From assembly GCF_030063445.1 (NCBI RefSeq), contig NZ_JASITD010000009.1, positions 118,756-182,755 of the forward strand: DNA of 64,000 bases, in the 5' to 3' direction. Of the stretch, positions 49,099 to 58,312 are shown in pieces; the stretch's first letter is position 1; each line of letters begins with the position of its first letter. Under the pieces are notes generated by a model. It saw only the letters and a list, made by a program, of their open reading frames with translations. It had not been told where the DNA came from and ran no database searches. Source of the stretch: Hymenobacter sp. H14-R3. GTDB lineage: Bacteria; Bacteroidota; Bacteroidia; Cytophagales; Hymenobacteraceae. Both the position numbers and the translations under genes were made by a program.

Positions 49099-51660
49099 AT
49101 GACAAACAGACCCTTACTTCTTGTGCTGGGCGTGCTGGCCTTTGTGCTGGTCAGCCTGGGCGTGTATCAATGGCAGCGCAAGACTGATAAAGCGGCCGTG
49201 CCAGCCACCACGGGGCTAGCAGCCACGCCCGCGCCCAAGAATTTGGGCACCGGCCAAGACAATGGCTTTGGAGAAGTGGTGCCCGTGGTGCTGACGGAGG
49301 ACAAGGCCCAGCTGAACGAGCTTTACCAACGGCCCGATATTGCGGAATTTTATAAAGACGGCGAAGGGGCCGACTCCTTTTCGCAGGAGGAAGGCTCGCA
49401 CCACGCCCCGCCGCCGCCGTTTGATTTCAACCAACCCCTGGCCGGCAAGTCGTACCTCGACCTACTGCTGCTGCGCAACGAGCTGTACGCCCGCAACGGC
49501 TACTGCTTCATGAACAGCACGGCCCGCTCGTATTTCGATACCAAAAAATGGTACCGGCCGGTGTGGATGGGCGACACCTACGACGATAAAGGCACGGTAG
49601 TGGCCAAGGCCGTCGTCATTCCGGTGCCGCTCAACAAGCAGGAAGCGGCATTTGTGGAGAAAATTCATACCCAGGAAGTGCAGCTGCTGGTGCACCGCGT
49701 GGCCCCGCAGGGCGGCTTCCCCATGCTGGGACTCGACTTCGTGGTGAACCAGCGCGAGGAGCCGCTGACGCCGGCCATGCGCCCGGTGCTGGCCCGCAAC
49801 AACTTCGTTCTCGTGCCCACCAAAGAGGAGCAGCTATTTTATCTCTACGACCAGAACGAGTATAGCTACACGCCAAATTTCGTCACTACCGACCTCATTC
49901 TCCAGCTGTTGCACAAGTACCTGAACGGTATTTTGAGCGATGTAGAGGAAACCCGCCTCGTGCCCGTAGTGGCCCAGATGCTGCGCCAGGGTGGCACCCA
50001 GGCCCAGGCGCTGGCCACCCAAAGCCAGAACCCCCAGGCCCGCGACGCGGCCGAGTGGGCCGCCGCCTACTACGCCGTTGGCCACCGCCTGCTCATGGGC
50101 GGCAACGCGCCCGTTGCCGGGGCCTACGCCGCTCAAGTGGCCACCGAGGTAAGCCGCAGCACCGGCGCCGAGGCCAAGGGTTCCAATTTTCTGCAAGACT
50201 CGCTCTTTGAGTATCAGGCCATGAAGCCGCGCGGCCAGTACACCCGCAACGACACTACGCGGCGCTACTTCCGTACGGTGAAGTGGCTGAATACGGCCCC
50301 CATTTTTCTGGATTCGGATGCCGGGCTGCTGCACGCCGTGGCGCTGGCTAAGGCCTTGGCCAGCAATGCGGAAGCTGCCAAGGGCTTCGCCAATCTTACC
50401 CACGTGCTCAATGTGCTGGTGGGCGACGAAGACAACCGCTCGCTCACCAACCTGCTGCTGCTGCTGAAAACGAACTACGCCGGGCAGTCGCTCGACCAAC
50501 TGGTCGCGCCCGCCACGCTGGCCGGCCTGCGCCGGCAGCTAGTGGCCGCCGGCACCGACCGCATCCGGCCCAAGGGGGCTACCGACAAAGCCGTGGCAGC
50601 CCTGGCGCGGCCCACGCTGCTGTTCACGGCCGGGCGCTATACATTTGATGCCGAGATACTTTCGCGCCTCACCGAAGTCATGCGCAGCCCCAAGCCCCTG
50701 CGCCCCTTCCCGAAGGGCCTCGATGCATTTGCTGCCTTCGGCAACCGCACGGCCGAGGATATTTTGCTCAATCATTACAAAGAAGCCACGCATTGGCCGG
50801 CCTACCCCGACACGCTGCGGGCCGTGCAAAAACAGTTTTCGACCTATAAGAGCTGGGACCAGAACCTGTACACCAAAACCATGCAGGTGCTTATGGGCCT
50901 GAACGCGCCCAGCCCCGATACCAACCCACCCTACTTTGCCCGCACGCCGGCCTGGCAGCGGCGCAACCTCAGCACCGCCCTCGCTGGCTGGGCCGAGCTC
51001 AAGCACGATTTGCTGCTGTACTCCGAGCAGCCCATGGGGGCCGAGGAGGGCGGCGGCGGGGGCGGCCCGCCCCCGCCCGACCACCTTGGCTACGTAGAGC
51101 CCAACCTGCCCTTCTGGAACCGGGCACTGGCGCTGCTTGCCTTTCAAAACCAAGCGCTGCACCGCCTCAACGCCAGCACGCCCCACCTCGACAGCCTCAA
51201 TAGCGGCATCCGCCAGCTGGTGACCAAGCTGCACCGCCTGGCCCGCAAGGAGGTAGCCCACGAAAAGCTGACCACCGATGAAATGAACAGTCTATCATCG
51301 GTGGGCGGTGAGGTAGAAGGCCTTACGCTGCGGGCGCTAAAGATGGCTGACTATGACCCGCTGCCCGACCGCGAGCGCCACATCGGCCTGGTAGCCGACG
51401 TATATGCCTTCAATGAGGAGGTACTGGAAGAGGCCGTCGGCGCGGCCGACGCGCTCTACGTGGTGGTTGAAATCAACGACCTGCCCGTGCTGGCGCGCGG
51501 AGCCACGCTCAGCTACTACGAGTTTGCCAGCAAAACCCGCCTCACCGACGAGGAGTGGCGCGCCCAGCTGACCAAGCAGCCGCAACCCCGCCCCACTTGG
51601 TTGCGCGACCTCATTGTGCCGGTGCCCGCTTTAAATAAGGGCGTTGGTAAGAATCAGTAA
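49099..51660 (+). CDS. DUF3160 domain protein with YARHG segment, membrane-anchored
   Basis: 853 residues from the ATG at 49099 (MTNRPLLLVLGVLAFVLVSLG). The frame upstream to 48844 overlaps the CapA gene and is rejected. After a single N-terminal membrane helix comes a YARHG domain at about 110-165 (YLDLLLLRNELYARNGYCFM, YFDTKKWYRP). The rest is DUF3160: MRPVLARNNFVLVPTKEEQLF, YTPNFVTTDLILQLLHKYLNGIL, then FLDSDAGLLHAVALA, RLTEVMRSPKPLRPFPKGLDA and YSEQPMGAEEG near 640. The family consists of large extracytoplasmic bacterial proteins without known function. A Gly-rich loop (GGGGGGPPPPD) is a local oddity. It is probably in the periplasm. Confidence 0.82.
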   Translation: MTNRPLLLVLGVLAFVLVSLGVYQWQRKTDKAAVPATTGLAATPAPKNLGTGQDNGFGEVVPVVLTEDKAQLNELYQRPDIAEFYKDGEGADSFSQEEGSHHAPPPPFDFNQPLAGKSYLDLLLLRNELYARNGYCFMNSTARSYFDTKKWYRPVWMGDTYDDKGTVVAKAVVIPVPLNKQEAAFVEKIHTQEVQLLVHRVAPQGGFPMLGLDFVVNQREEPLTPAMRPVLARNNFVLVPTKEEQLFYLYDQNEYSYTPNFVTTDLILQLLHKYLNGILSDVEETRLVPVVAQMLRQGGTQAQALATQSQNPQARDAAEWAAAYYAVGHRLLMGGNAPVAGAYAAQVATEVSRSTGAEAKGSNFLQDSLFEYQAMKPRGQYTRNDTTRRYFRTVKWLNTAPIFLDSDAGLLHAVALAKALASNAEAAKGFANLTHVLNVLVGDEDNRSLTNLLLLLKTNYAGQSLDQLVAPATLAGLRRQLVAAGTDRIRPKGATDKAVAALARPTLLFTAGRYTFDAEILSRLTEVMRSPKPLRPFPKGLDAFAAFGNRTAEDILLNHYKEATHWPAYPDTLRAVQKQFSTYKSWDQNLYTKTMQVLMGLNAPSPDTNPPYFARTPAWQRRNLSTALAGWAELKHDLLLYSEQPMGAEEGGGGGGPPPPDHLGYVEPNLPFWNRALALLAFQNQALHRLNASTPHLDSLNSGIRQLVTKLHRLARKEVAHEKLTTDEMNSLSSVGGEVEGLTLRALKMADYDPLPDRERHIGLVADVYAFNEEVLEEAVGAADALYVVVEINDLPVLARGATLSYYEFASKTRLTDEEWRAQLTKQPQPRPTWLRDLIVPVPALNKGVGKNQ

Positions 51661-51709
51661 ATCAATTTTTTGTAAGTAGCGCGGACTTTGCAAATCTGCG
51701 CTACCTAGC

Positions 51710-52603
51710 CTACACCACCTGCCCTACTCCAAACAGCACCGTGAACACCAGCGTGCTCAACGCCATTTGCTTCAGCAGCGGGTCGAGCCGCATCGACTCT
51801 TGGCGCGCCCACACCTGATAGCCGTTGAAGGCAAATAGCGGCAGACTGAGCACGAATAGCCACTGCCAGGGCGAGTGGTAGGTGAGCGCCACGTATATCA
51901 CCGCCCCCCCGATGCCCAGCAGCAGCAGCAGCCAGTGGTAGCGGCGCGCATGGCGCGGCCCCAGCCGCACCGGCACCGTGATTTTACCCGCCAGCTCATC
52001 CGAGGCAATGTCGCGGATGTTGTTGACGTTGAGCACCGCCGTGGCAAAGCAGCCCAGCGCGGCGGCGGGCAGTAGCACGGCCAGCGGCAGGCTACGGGCC
52101 TGCAAAAAGTAGGTGCCGCATACGCCTACTAGTCCAAAAAACAGGAACACCGAAATGTCGCCCAGCCCCGCGTAGCCATACGGGTTGCTGCCCGCCGTGT
52201 AGTTCACGGCCGCCCAAATGGCGGCCAGCCCCAGCCCCAAAAACGCCAGCAGCACCCATGCACCCGCCAGCCCCAGGGCCAGCAGCAGCAACCCGATGCC
52301 GCTCACCAGCGCCGCCACTCCAAAGCCCCACATAGCGCGCTTCATCTCGGCCGGCGTGATGGCCCCTCTCTGTACGGCGCGCAGCGGGCCCTGGCGGTGC
52401 ACACTGTCGGCCCCGTTCTGCGAGTCGCCGTAGTCGTTGGCGAGGTTGCTCAGAATTTGCAGCAAAATGGTGGTAAATGCGGCCAGCGCCACCACCGGGC
52501 CATTAAATTGCCCGGCCGCCTTGGCCAAAAAGCCCGCCGTAAGAATGCTGGCCAACGCCAACGGCAGCGTGCGAGGACGAAACGCCGAAATCCAGGGTGA
52601 CAT
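51710..52603 (-). CDS. menA: 1,4-dihydroxy-2-naphthoate polyprenyltransferase
   Basis: 297 residues from the ATG at 52603 (MSPWISAFRPRTLPLALASIL). The UbiA-family motif NLANDYGDSQNGADSVHRQGPLR-like region begins ILSNLANDYGDSQNGAD (prenyl-diphosphate site, with Asp residues binding magnesium) and the second aspartate motif is ALNVNNIRDIASDELAGK. Eight to nine hydrophobic helices are visible. It joins a polyprenyl chain to 1,4-dihydroxy-2-naphthoate in the inner membrane, the membrane step of menaquinone synthesis, which fits the respiration of Bacteroidota. No other men gene is in the window. A family A palindrome lies just upstream of its start. Confidence 0.92.
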   Translation of the reverse strand: MSPWISAFRPRTLPLALASILTAGFLAKAAGQFNGPVVALAAFTTILLQILSNLANDYGDSQNGADSVHRQGPLRAVQRGAITPAEMKRAMWGFGVAALVSGIGLLLLALGLAGAWVLLAFLGLGLAAIWAAVNYTAGSNPYGYAGLGDISVFLFFGLVGVCGTYFLQARSLPLAVLLPAAALGCFATAVLNVNNIRDIASDELAGKITVPVRLGPRHARRYHWLLLLLGIGGAVIYVALTYHSPWQWLFVLSLPLFAFNGYQVWARQESMRLDPLLKQMALSTLVFTVLFGVGQVV

Positions 52604-52635
52604 AAAAAAGATGTGTGATAGTTAAAAAGCGGCTT

Positions 52636-52745
52636 TCATTGCGAGCGCAACGCAGTGAAGCGCGGCAATCTTTCCTTTCCGTTGGGTTAGTAACCCTAGC
52701 GTGAAGGAAAAATTGCCGCGCTCCGCGTTGCTACGCTCGCAATGA
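52636..52745. repeat. Palindromic repeat with about 40-bp imperfect arms (family A)
   Basis: The left arm TCATTGCGAGCGCAACGCAGT... (from 52636) mirrors the arm ending ...CGCTCGCAATGA at 52745; the right arm has a small rearrangement (CTCCGCGTTGCTACG). The centre GTTGGGTTAGTAACCC is like that of the copy at 36362. It lies between menA and the peroxidase gene. Confidence 0.9.
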
Positions 52746-52765
52746 CAGGCGATTCAGCGAGTGAA

Positions 52766-53338
52766 TTACTTCGTAATGGCCGACACCAGCTCGGGGTCGC
52801 TGGGCTTCACTTTCGAGGGGTAGAATGCCACGACGTGGCCCTGCTCATCAACTAGGTATTTGCAGAAATTCCAGCTCGGAGCCTCGGCTACTGCGCCGTT
52901 CTTAGCCTTGTCGGCCAGAAACTTATAGAGCGGGGTAGCGTCGTCGCCCTTCACGGCTACGGTCGAAAACAGCGGGAACGTCACGCCGTAGTTCTTCTGG
53001 CAGAAGGAAGCTACCTCCTCGTTCGAAGCCAGCTCCTGGTTGAAGCTGTTGGACGGGAAGCCCAGCACGGTCACCTTATTGCCGTACTTTTTCGAGAGCT
53101 CCTCCAACTCCTTATACTGCGGGGTGAAGCCGCACTTGGAAGCGGTGTTCACGATGAGGATTTTCTTGCCCTTGTACTTGCTCAGCTTCACGTCTTTACC
53201 ATCAATGGTCTTCACCGTGAAGTCGTAGACGGTGCCAGCGGCGGCGGTTTCGGTGGGGTGCATAGGCGCGGGACGGTGGGTGATGAAAGCCAGGCTGATG
53301 GTAGTGGCCGCAGCCAGGGCAAGGGCAGTAAATTTCAT
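52766..53338 (-). CDS. Glutathione peroxidase family protein (Cys type), exported
   Basis: 190 residues from the ATG at 53338 (MKFTALALAAATTISLAFITH). The signal peptide-like start and the linker HPTETAAAGTVYDFTVKTIDGK precede the peroxidase core. The catalytic Cys is in NTASKCGFTPQYKELEEL, the Gln and Trp partners are in VLGFPSNSFNQEL and SWNFCKYLVDEQGHVVAFY. The usual selenocysteine position is Cys. These bacterial enzymes usually take electrons from thioredoxin and reduce hydroperoxides. Export to the periplasm is suggested by the hydrophobic N-terminus. Alternative longer start at 53413 lacks support. The neighbour upstream is the convergent-strand GT51 gene, also on the minus strand. Confidence 0.9.
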   Translation of the reverse strand: MKFTALALAAATTISLAFITHRPAPMHPTETAAAGTVYDFTVKTIDGKDVKLSKYKGKKILIVNTASKCGFTPQYKELEELSKKYGNKVTVLGFPSNSFNQELASNEEVASFCQKNYGVTFPLFSTVAVKGDDATPLYKFLADKAKNGAVAEAPSWNFCKYLVDEQGHVVAFYPSKVKPSDPELVSAITK

Positions 53339-53429
53339 AACGAATTCGGCAGTTTGGTGAGGTAAAGCTGCTGATAACCAGCAACGCGGCCGGAGGTTCA
53401 AAAAGGGTGCCACCCCTGGCTAGTACGTG

Positions 53430-55589
53430 CTAGGGCTTGGGGGCGGGGGCGGGCACAGTGGGGCCAGCCGGTACCGTTACCGGGGCCGGCTGCGCGCCGG
53501 TATTGAGCAAATCGACCAAATTGAGGGGGGCCAGTTCGGTAGTATCGCCGGGCTGCACGGCCCGCACCGTATCGCGGATGGCCCGCACGATGTACTTGTT
53601 GGCGGGCCCCTTGAGGCTCACCGAGTAATTGAGGTTGTCGCGCTGATTGGCCGTAATCAGGCCCTTGTTCTGCATGATGTCGGCGATAAAGCGGAAGTAC
53701 CAGCGCGTGGCCCCGCGCAACTCACCGTAGATGTTGAACGACTCACGGTAGTATTTGGGCTTGGGAATGATGCTGGCCAGGTAAATACACTCGCCCAGGT
53801 TGAGCTCGCTGGGCCGCTTGGCATAGTAAAACAGCGCTGCCTCGCCAATGCCGTACACGCCGCGCTTGCCGCTGGGCCAGCGGTAGGCCGTGGGGCCCCA
53901 CTCCACAATGTTGAGGTATATCTCAAACATGCGCTGCTTGGTGAGCGAATGGGTGCGGTCAACGAGCCAATTCTCTATTAGCCACACAATTAGCATTTCC
54001 TCGGCCTTGCGGCCCACGGTTTTTTCGCGGCTCAGAAACACGTTTTTCACCAGCTGCATGCTCAGCGTACTGCCGCCGCGAGCGAAGCGCTTCTCCTTAA
54101 TGTCTGCGATGGCTGCATTAACAAAGGCTTTTTCCATAAAGCCTTTGTGCTTAAAGAACTGCGGGTCTTCAGTCGTTTGGATAACGGCCGGCATGTAGGG
54201 CGACACCTCCTGGAAGGGCGTGAAGTCGGGGTTGCTCGGCCCCACCTTAAACGTGCGCAGCGAATCGCCCTTGTCGTTGTAGGCCGTGAAGGGGAATTCT
54301 CCTTCCAGCATCCGCAGGTCTTCCTTACCAAAGTGCGTGATGCTGAAGTCTTTACTAGGCATCAGCGACGAAGCCAGGTGCAGGCTATCCACCTGTTTCA
54401 GGTCTACGTCGGCCTTGAGGTGGTAGGCCAGCGTGCCCGTGCCCGCCGTGCCGGCCACCACATCGAACATACCCTCGGGCAGCGAGTTAAAAAACGCGTT
54501 GGTGGGCGCCGGGTCCGAGTCCACCTTCAGGCTAACGGCCAGCTTAGGCTTGAGCCGCACCGCGATTTCGGGGTGAAAAACGAGTTGGTTGAGCACCGCC
54601 CGCGTGCCGGGGTCGAGTGCTACCGTGCCCCGGCCCAGCGTGGCCACAAAGTCGAGCTGGCCCCGGTGCACTACAATATCCTGCGACGACAGCCGCTTGT
54701 GAAAGAAGCTGAAGTTGCGGGCCGCCACCGAGCCACGCACGGTAAGCTTGCCGCCCGTTTTGGTATCAGCCGCAAAGTCTTTGCCCGTCAGCTGCACCCG
54801 AATGGTATCGAACGACACCAGCGCCCCGAAGCGGCGCGCCACATAAGGCACTTGTACCGGGCCACTTACGCCAAACAGCCGCACGTTCATGGCGTAGTCG
54901 CCGGGCTCGATGGTGCCGCTCACGCCCAGCTCATTCACCACCGAATCGACGCTGGCCGTGAGGCGGCCTTCTACCTGGCCATCGTTGATGCTGAGGCGCG
55001 GCATAACCAGCTGCACCTGGTGGTGGGGGCTGCCGTAGCTCACCACAAACTGCCGAAAATCGGCCTCGCCGGGCACGTTGCCGAAGCCCGCATCAAGCAC
55101 CTGGTTGAGCAGCAGGCCGTAGTTGCGGCCCAGGGCCGTATCGCGGGCCACGGGGGCCGCGGTTTTTTTCTTTAGCAGAAAGGAGAAGTTGGTACCGCCG
55201 CGGGCATCCTTGTGCGCTGTGAGGTGGGCGCGGTCAATCTGCAATTCGCTGAACACCGGCCGGCCCGCAAACAGCGAGCGCAGGCTGAGGCCGGCCACCA
55301 GGCGGCGGGCCGTAAGCAGCGTATCGCCGTTGGCCACTGGCCCAGCCAAAGCATTGGGCACTAGACTCATACCGCCTATCTCTACGGTGCGCAGGCCCGT
55401 GAAGCGGGCGGGGCCCAGCGTGAGGGTCACGGGGTACTTGCGCTCAACGCGCGTTTTTACTTCGCCCAGCGCATAGTTGAGCAGCTGCTGGCGCTTCCAC
55501 AAAAAGACCACCAGGGCCAGCAGCACTACCGCTAGCAGGCCGCCCAAGGCATAAATAATTCGTTTTTTGGCAACAGCTGATACGTGCAT
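53430..55589 (-). CDS. GT51 peptidoglycan glycosyltransferase with AsmA-like N-terminal region
   Basis: 719 residues from the ATG at 55589 (MHVSAVAKKRIIYALGGLLAV). An N-terminal membrane helix at 9-31 is followed by about 400 residues with AsmA-like beta repeats (KYPVTLTLGPARFTGLRTVEIGG-type start VTLTLGPARF, LRSLFAGRPVFSELQID, LSINDGQVEGRL). The GT51 domain covers about 445-660: TEDPQFFKHKGFMEKA, ARGGSTLSMQLVKNVFLSR, EEMLIVWLIE and MFEIYLNIVEWGPTAYR. These are its donor-site motifs, with the catalytic Glu in TEDP. It lengthens glycan chains from lipid II. There is no transpeptidase domain. The C-terminal tail is Pro-rich. Confidence 0.88.
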   Translation of the reverse strand: MHVSAVAKKRIIYALGGLLAVVLLALVVFLWKRQQLLNYALGEVKTRVERKYPVTLTLGPARFTGLRTVEIGGMSLVPNALAGPVANGDTLLTARRLVAGLSLRSLFAGRPVFSELQIDRAHLTAHKDARGGTNFSFLLKKKTAAPVARDTALGRNYGLLLNQVLDAGFGNVPGEADFRQFVVSYGSPHHQVQLVMPRLSINDGQVEGRLTASVDSVVNELGVSGTIEPGDYAMNVRLFGVSGPVQVPYVARRFGALVSFDTIRVQLTGKDFAADTKTGGKLTVRGSVAARNFSFFHKRLSSQDIVVHRGQLDFVATLGRGTVALDPGTRAVLNQLVFHPEIAVRLKPKLAVSLKVDSDPAPTNAFFNSLPEGMFDVVAGTAGTGTLAYHLKADVDLKQVDSLHLASSLMPSKDFSITHFGKEDLRMLEGEFPFTAYNDKGDSLRTFKVGPSNPDFTPFQEVSPYMPAVIQTTEDPQFFKHKGFMEKAFVNAAIADIKEKRFARGGSTLSMQLVKNVFLSREKTVGRKAEEMLIVWLIENWLVDRTHSLTKQRMFEIYLNIVEWGPTAYRWPSGKRGVYGIGEAALFYYAKRPSELNLGECIYLASIIPKPKYYRESFNIYGELRGATRWYFRFIADIMQNKGLITANQRDNLNYSVSLKGPANKYIVRAIRDTVRAVQPGDTTELAPLNLVDLLNTGAQPAPVTVPAGPTVPAPAPKP

Positions 55590-55594
55590 TAGCG

Positions 55595-55602
55595 CAAAGG
55601 TA
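55595..55602 (-). promoter_or_regulatory. Predicted -7 box nearly touching the GT51 start codon (TACCTTTG)
   Basis: An exact TAnnTTTG match on the minus strand, 5 bases before the ATG, which would leave almost no leader. No -33 TTTG at standard spacing. Confidence 0.3.
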
Positions 55603-55699
55603 AGATTTTCGTTTCTGGTTTGCTTGTTTTCAAAAAGTGAACCGGCACCGGGCGGCGCAGCTTTTTGGAGTTGGCGCTCCTCCGGCAATCGGCCCTCAG

Positions 55700-55707
55700 T
55701 AGCTTTG
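55700..55707 (+). promoter_or_regulatory. Predicted -7 promoter box of purB (TAGCTTTG)
   Basis: An exact TAnnTTTG match 29 bases before the purB ATG; a clear -33 box is not seen. Confidence 0.4.
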
Positions 55708-55736
55708 TGGGCCCCCAACGTTCGGCTCCCCTCCCC

Positions 55737-57068
55737 ATGCTCACTGCCCTTTCGCCCCTCGACGGCCGCTACCAGCGCCAGACTGCCCCGCTCGGCCCCT
55801 ACTTTTCGGAGCTGGCCCTGATGCGCTACCGTGTGCGGGTGGAGGTGGAGTATTTTATTGCCCTTTGCCAACTGCCGCTGCCCCAGCTGGCAGCCGTGCC
55901 CGCGAGCGTGTTTCCGGCCCTGCGCGGGCTGTACGAGCAGTTTGGCGAGGCCGAAGCCCAGGCTATCAAAGCCCACGAAGCCGTAACCAACCACGACGTG
56001 AAGGCCGTGGAATACTACCTGCGCGACGCGTTTACCCAGCTTGGGCTCGACCAATTTCTGGAGTTCATCCACTTTGGCCTCACTTCGCAGGATATCAATA
56101 ACACCGCCATTCCGCTGAGCCTGAAGGAGGCCATGAACGATGTACTGCTGCCGCGCTTCACGCAGATGATGAGCCAGTTAGCTACCCTGGCCGCCAGCTG
56201 GGACCACGTGCCCATGCTGGCCCGCACCCACGGCCAGCCCGCCTCGCCCACTCGCCTGGGCAAGGAGCTGACGGTGTTTGTGGCCCGGCTCGAAGGCCAG
56301 CTGGCCTTGCTGAGCCAAGTGCCCTACGCGGCCAAGTTTGGCGGGGCTACCGGGGGCTTCAATGCCCACGTTGTGGCCTATCCCGGCACCAACTGGCACG
56401 CCTTTGCCCAGGGCTTTGTGAACGGCACGCTGGGTCTGCACCGCACCTTCCCCACCACCCAAATTGAGCCCTACGACAACCTGGCGGCCTTTTGCGACGG
56501 CTGGAAGCGCCTCAACACCATCCTCATTGACCTCTGCCGCGACGTGTGGCAATATATTTCGCTGGGCTATTTCAAGCAGACGCTGAAAGCCGGCGAGGTC
56601 GGCTCCTCAGCCATGCCGCACAAGGTAAATCCTATCGACTTTGAGAACGCCGAGGGCAACCTGGGCCTGGCCAATGCCCTGCTGGAACACTTCGCCGCCA
56701 AACTGCCGATTTCGCGCCTCCAGCGCGACCTCACCGACTCCACGGTGCTGCGCAACCTGGGTGTGCCGCTGGGCCACCTACTTATTGCGCTGGGCGCCAT
56801 TGGGCGCGGCCTGGGCAAGCTGGCCCTGGATGAAAGCGCCTTGCAGCGCGACCTGGAGGCCAACTGGGCCGTACTGGCCGAGCCCATTCAGACCATTCTG
56901 CGCCGCGAAAACTACCCCGACCCCTACAATGCCCTCAAGCAGCTCACGCGCACCGGCGGGGCCATTTCGGCCGCCACCATCACCACCTTCGTGGAGGAGC
57001 TCGACGTGCCCGAAAGCGTGAAAGCCGAGCTGCGCGCCCTCACGCCGGCTAGTTACGTAGGGCGCTAA
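55737..57068 (+). CDS. purB: Adenylosuccinate lyase
   Basis: 443 residues from the ATG at 55737 (MLTALSPLDGRYQRQTAPLGP). Motifs are SPLDGRYQ, then HEAVTNHDVKAVEYYLRD, HFGLTSQDINNTAIPL, LARTHGQPASPTRLGKEL, AKFGGATGGFNAHVVAYP and the lyase signature GSSAMPHKVNPIDFENAEGN-type loop (beginning SSAMPHKVNPIDFENAE). It cleaves adenylosuccinate to AMP and SAICAR to AICAR, twice in purine synthesis. It is cytoplasmic. The length agrees with the E. coli-type enzyme (about 450). The GT9 gene follows 52 bases downstream in the same direction, so they may be cotranscribed. Confidence 0.95.
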   Translation: MLTALSPLDGRYQRQTAPLGPYFSELALMRYRVRVEVEYFIALCQLPLPQLAAVPASVFPALRGLYEQFGEAEAQAIKAHEAVTNHDVKAVEYYLRDAFTQLGLDQFLEFIHFGLTSQDINNTAIPLSLKEAMNDVLLPRFTQMMSQLATLAASWDHVPMLARTHGQPASPTRLGKELTVFVARLEGQLALLSQVPYAAKFGGATGGFNAHVVAYPGTNWHAFAQGFVNGTLGLHRTFPTTQIEPYDNLAAFCDGWKRLNTILIDLCRDVWQYISLGYFKQTLKAGEVGSSAMPHKVNPIDFENAEGNLGLANALLEHFAAKLPISRLQRDLTDSTVLRNLGVPLGHLLIALGAIGRGLGKLALDESALQRDLEANWAVLAEPIQTILRRENYPDPYNALKQLTRTGGAISAATITTFVEELDVPESVKAELRALTPASYVGR

Positions 57069-57120
57069 CCCAACTGTTTAGCTGCTATTTTTACCGACTG
57101 CCTGCTTTTTTAACCAATCC

Positions 57121-58230
57121 GTGTCTGAGCTACTTCACGATATTCCCGTTCGCCCCGACTGCCGGTTTTTTCGCGGTGACCTTCCCTGCCGCCCCAATAA
57201 GGAGCACGGCTATATGTGCGGCGATTGCCCGGTATATGAGCCAGTTACGAAGCGTATCCTGCTCATTAAGCTCGGAGCCATCGGCGATGTCATTCGCACC
57301 ACGCCGCTGCTGCGGCGGCTGCGGCAGGAGTACCCAGGCTGCTACATCACCTGGCTCACGCTCACGCCCGCCATCCTGCCCCAGCGCGAGGTAGAGGAGA
57401 TTTTGAAATTCGACTACGCCAGCGCCTTGCAGCTGCAAGCCCGGCAGTTTGATATCGCCATCAACCTCGATAAGGAGAAGGAAGCCTGCGCATTATTACT
57501 CAACGTGCAGGCCACCAGCAAGTTCGGCTACACCCTGCGCCCCTACGACGGCGTGCCGTGGCCCATCAACCAGCTGGCCGACCACAAGTATCTAACCGGC
57601 GTATTCGACCAGCTCAGCATTGGCAACACCAAGCCCTACGTGCAGGAAATATTCGAGCTCTGCGGGTTTGACTTCCGGGGCGAAGAGTACGTGTTCGACA
57701 CCCACGACGACAAGGGCTACGACTGGTCGGCCCTGCCACCCGCCGGCGCGGGCCCGCGCATCGGTCTCAACACCGGCTGCGGCGACCGCTGGACCACCCG
57801 CCTTTGGAGCACCGAAAAGTGGATTGCCCTGATTACCCAGCTCCAGGCCGCCGGCTACGCGCCCGTGCTACTGGGCGGCGAAGCCGAAGCCCCCCGCAAC
57901 CTGGAGCTGCAAGCCGCCACCGGTGCGGCCTACTTGGGCACCTTCCCGCTGCCCCAGTTCATCAACCTCATGCACCAGATGGCTGGCATTGTTACGCAAG
58001 TAACTATGGGCATGCACATTAGCATTGCCCTGCGCAAGCCCACTATCCTGATGAACAACATCTTCAACCCCCACGAATTTGACCTCTACGGCCGCGGCCA
58101 AATTGTGGGCCCCAACAAGCAGTGCGTATGCTTTTACCGCGGCAGCTGCCGCCTGGGCACCAGCTGCATGGAGGACCTGCCCGCCGAGAAGGCATTTGCC
58201 GCCGTGCTCGAAAGCGTGCCGCTGGTGTAG
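57121..58230 (+). CDS. Glycosyltransferase family 9 (heptosyltransferase-like) with two cysteine clusters
   Basis: 369 residues from the GTG at 57121, a start supported by the cysteine motif beginning at residue 14. Residues Cys14, Cys23, Cys33 and Cys36 form a CxxC-type cluster (CRFFRGDLPCRPNKEHG, then CGDC). The GT9 fold begins ILLIKLGAIGDVIRTTPLLRR. It continues with YPGCYITWLTL, a VNLDK-like INLDKEKEA, GLNTGCGDRWTTRLWSTEKW, VLLGGEAEA and TQVTMGMHISIALRKPT. The C-terminus has Cys335, Cys337, Cys343 and Cys349. The enzyme should transfer a sugar from a nucleotide donor to a lipid-linked acceptor inside the cell; the substrate is unknown. Metal binding by the cysteines is likely. Confidence 0.85.
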   Translation: MSELLHDIPVRPDCRFFRGDLPCRPNKEHGYMCGDCPVYEPVTKRILLIKLGAIGDVIRTTPLLRRLRQEYPGCYITWLTLTPAILPQREVEEILKFDYASALQLQARQFDIAINLDKEKEACALLLNVQATSKFGYTLRPYDGVPWPINQLADHKYLTGVFDQLSIGNTKPYVQEIFELCGFDFRGEEYVFDTHDDKGYDWSALPPAGAGPRIGLNTGCGDRWTTRLWSTEKWIALITQLQAAGYAPVLLGGEAEAPRNLELQAATGAAYLGTFPLPQFINLMHQMAGIVTQVTMGMHISIALRKPTILMNNIFNPHEFDLYGRGQIVGPNKQCVCFYRGSCRLGTSCMEDLPAEKAFAAVLESVPLV

Positions 58231-58254
58231 TGCGGCAAGCTTTAGCTTACCGCA
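58231..58254. repeat. Small palindrome of the family C core
   Basis: TGCGGCAAGCTTTAGCTTACCGCA is nearly its own reverse complement. It begins directly after the GT9 stop codon and could serve as a weak hairpin at the 3' end. Confidence 0.75.
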
Positions 58255-58312
58255 AATATCTTAGATAACACGCTGATTTAAAGTTACTTATGGCAAAGTA
58301 AAGATTACCGCA

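Noticed and set aside
57060..57125. A second start for the GT9 gene upstream in the purB tail.
   Set aside because: No in-frame ATG with a better context exists; the GTG at 57121 keeps the conserved cysteine cluster near the N-terminus.
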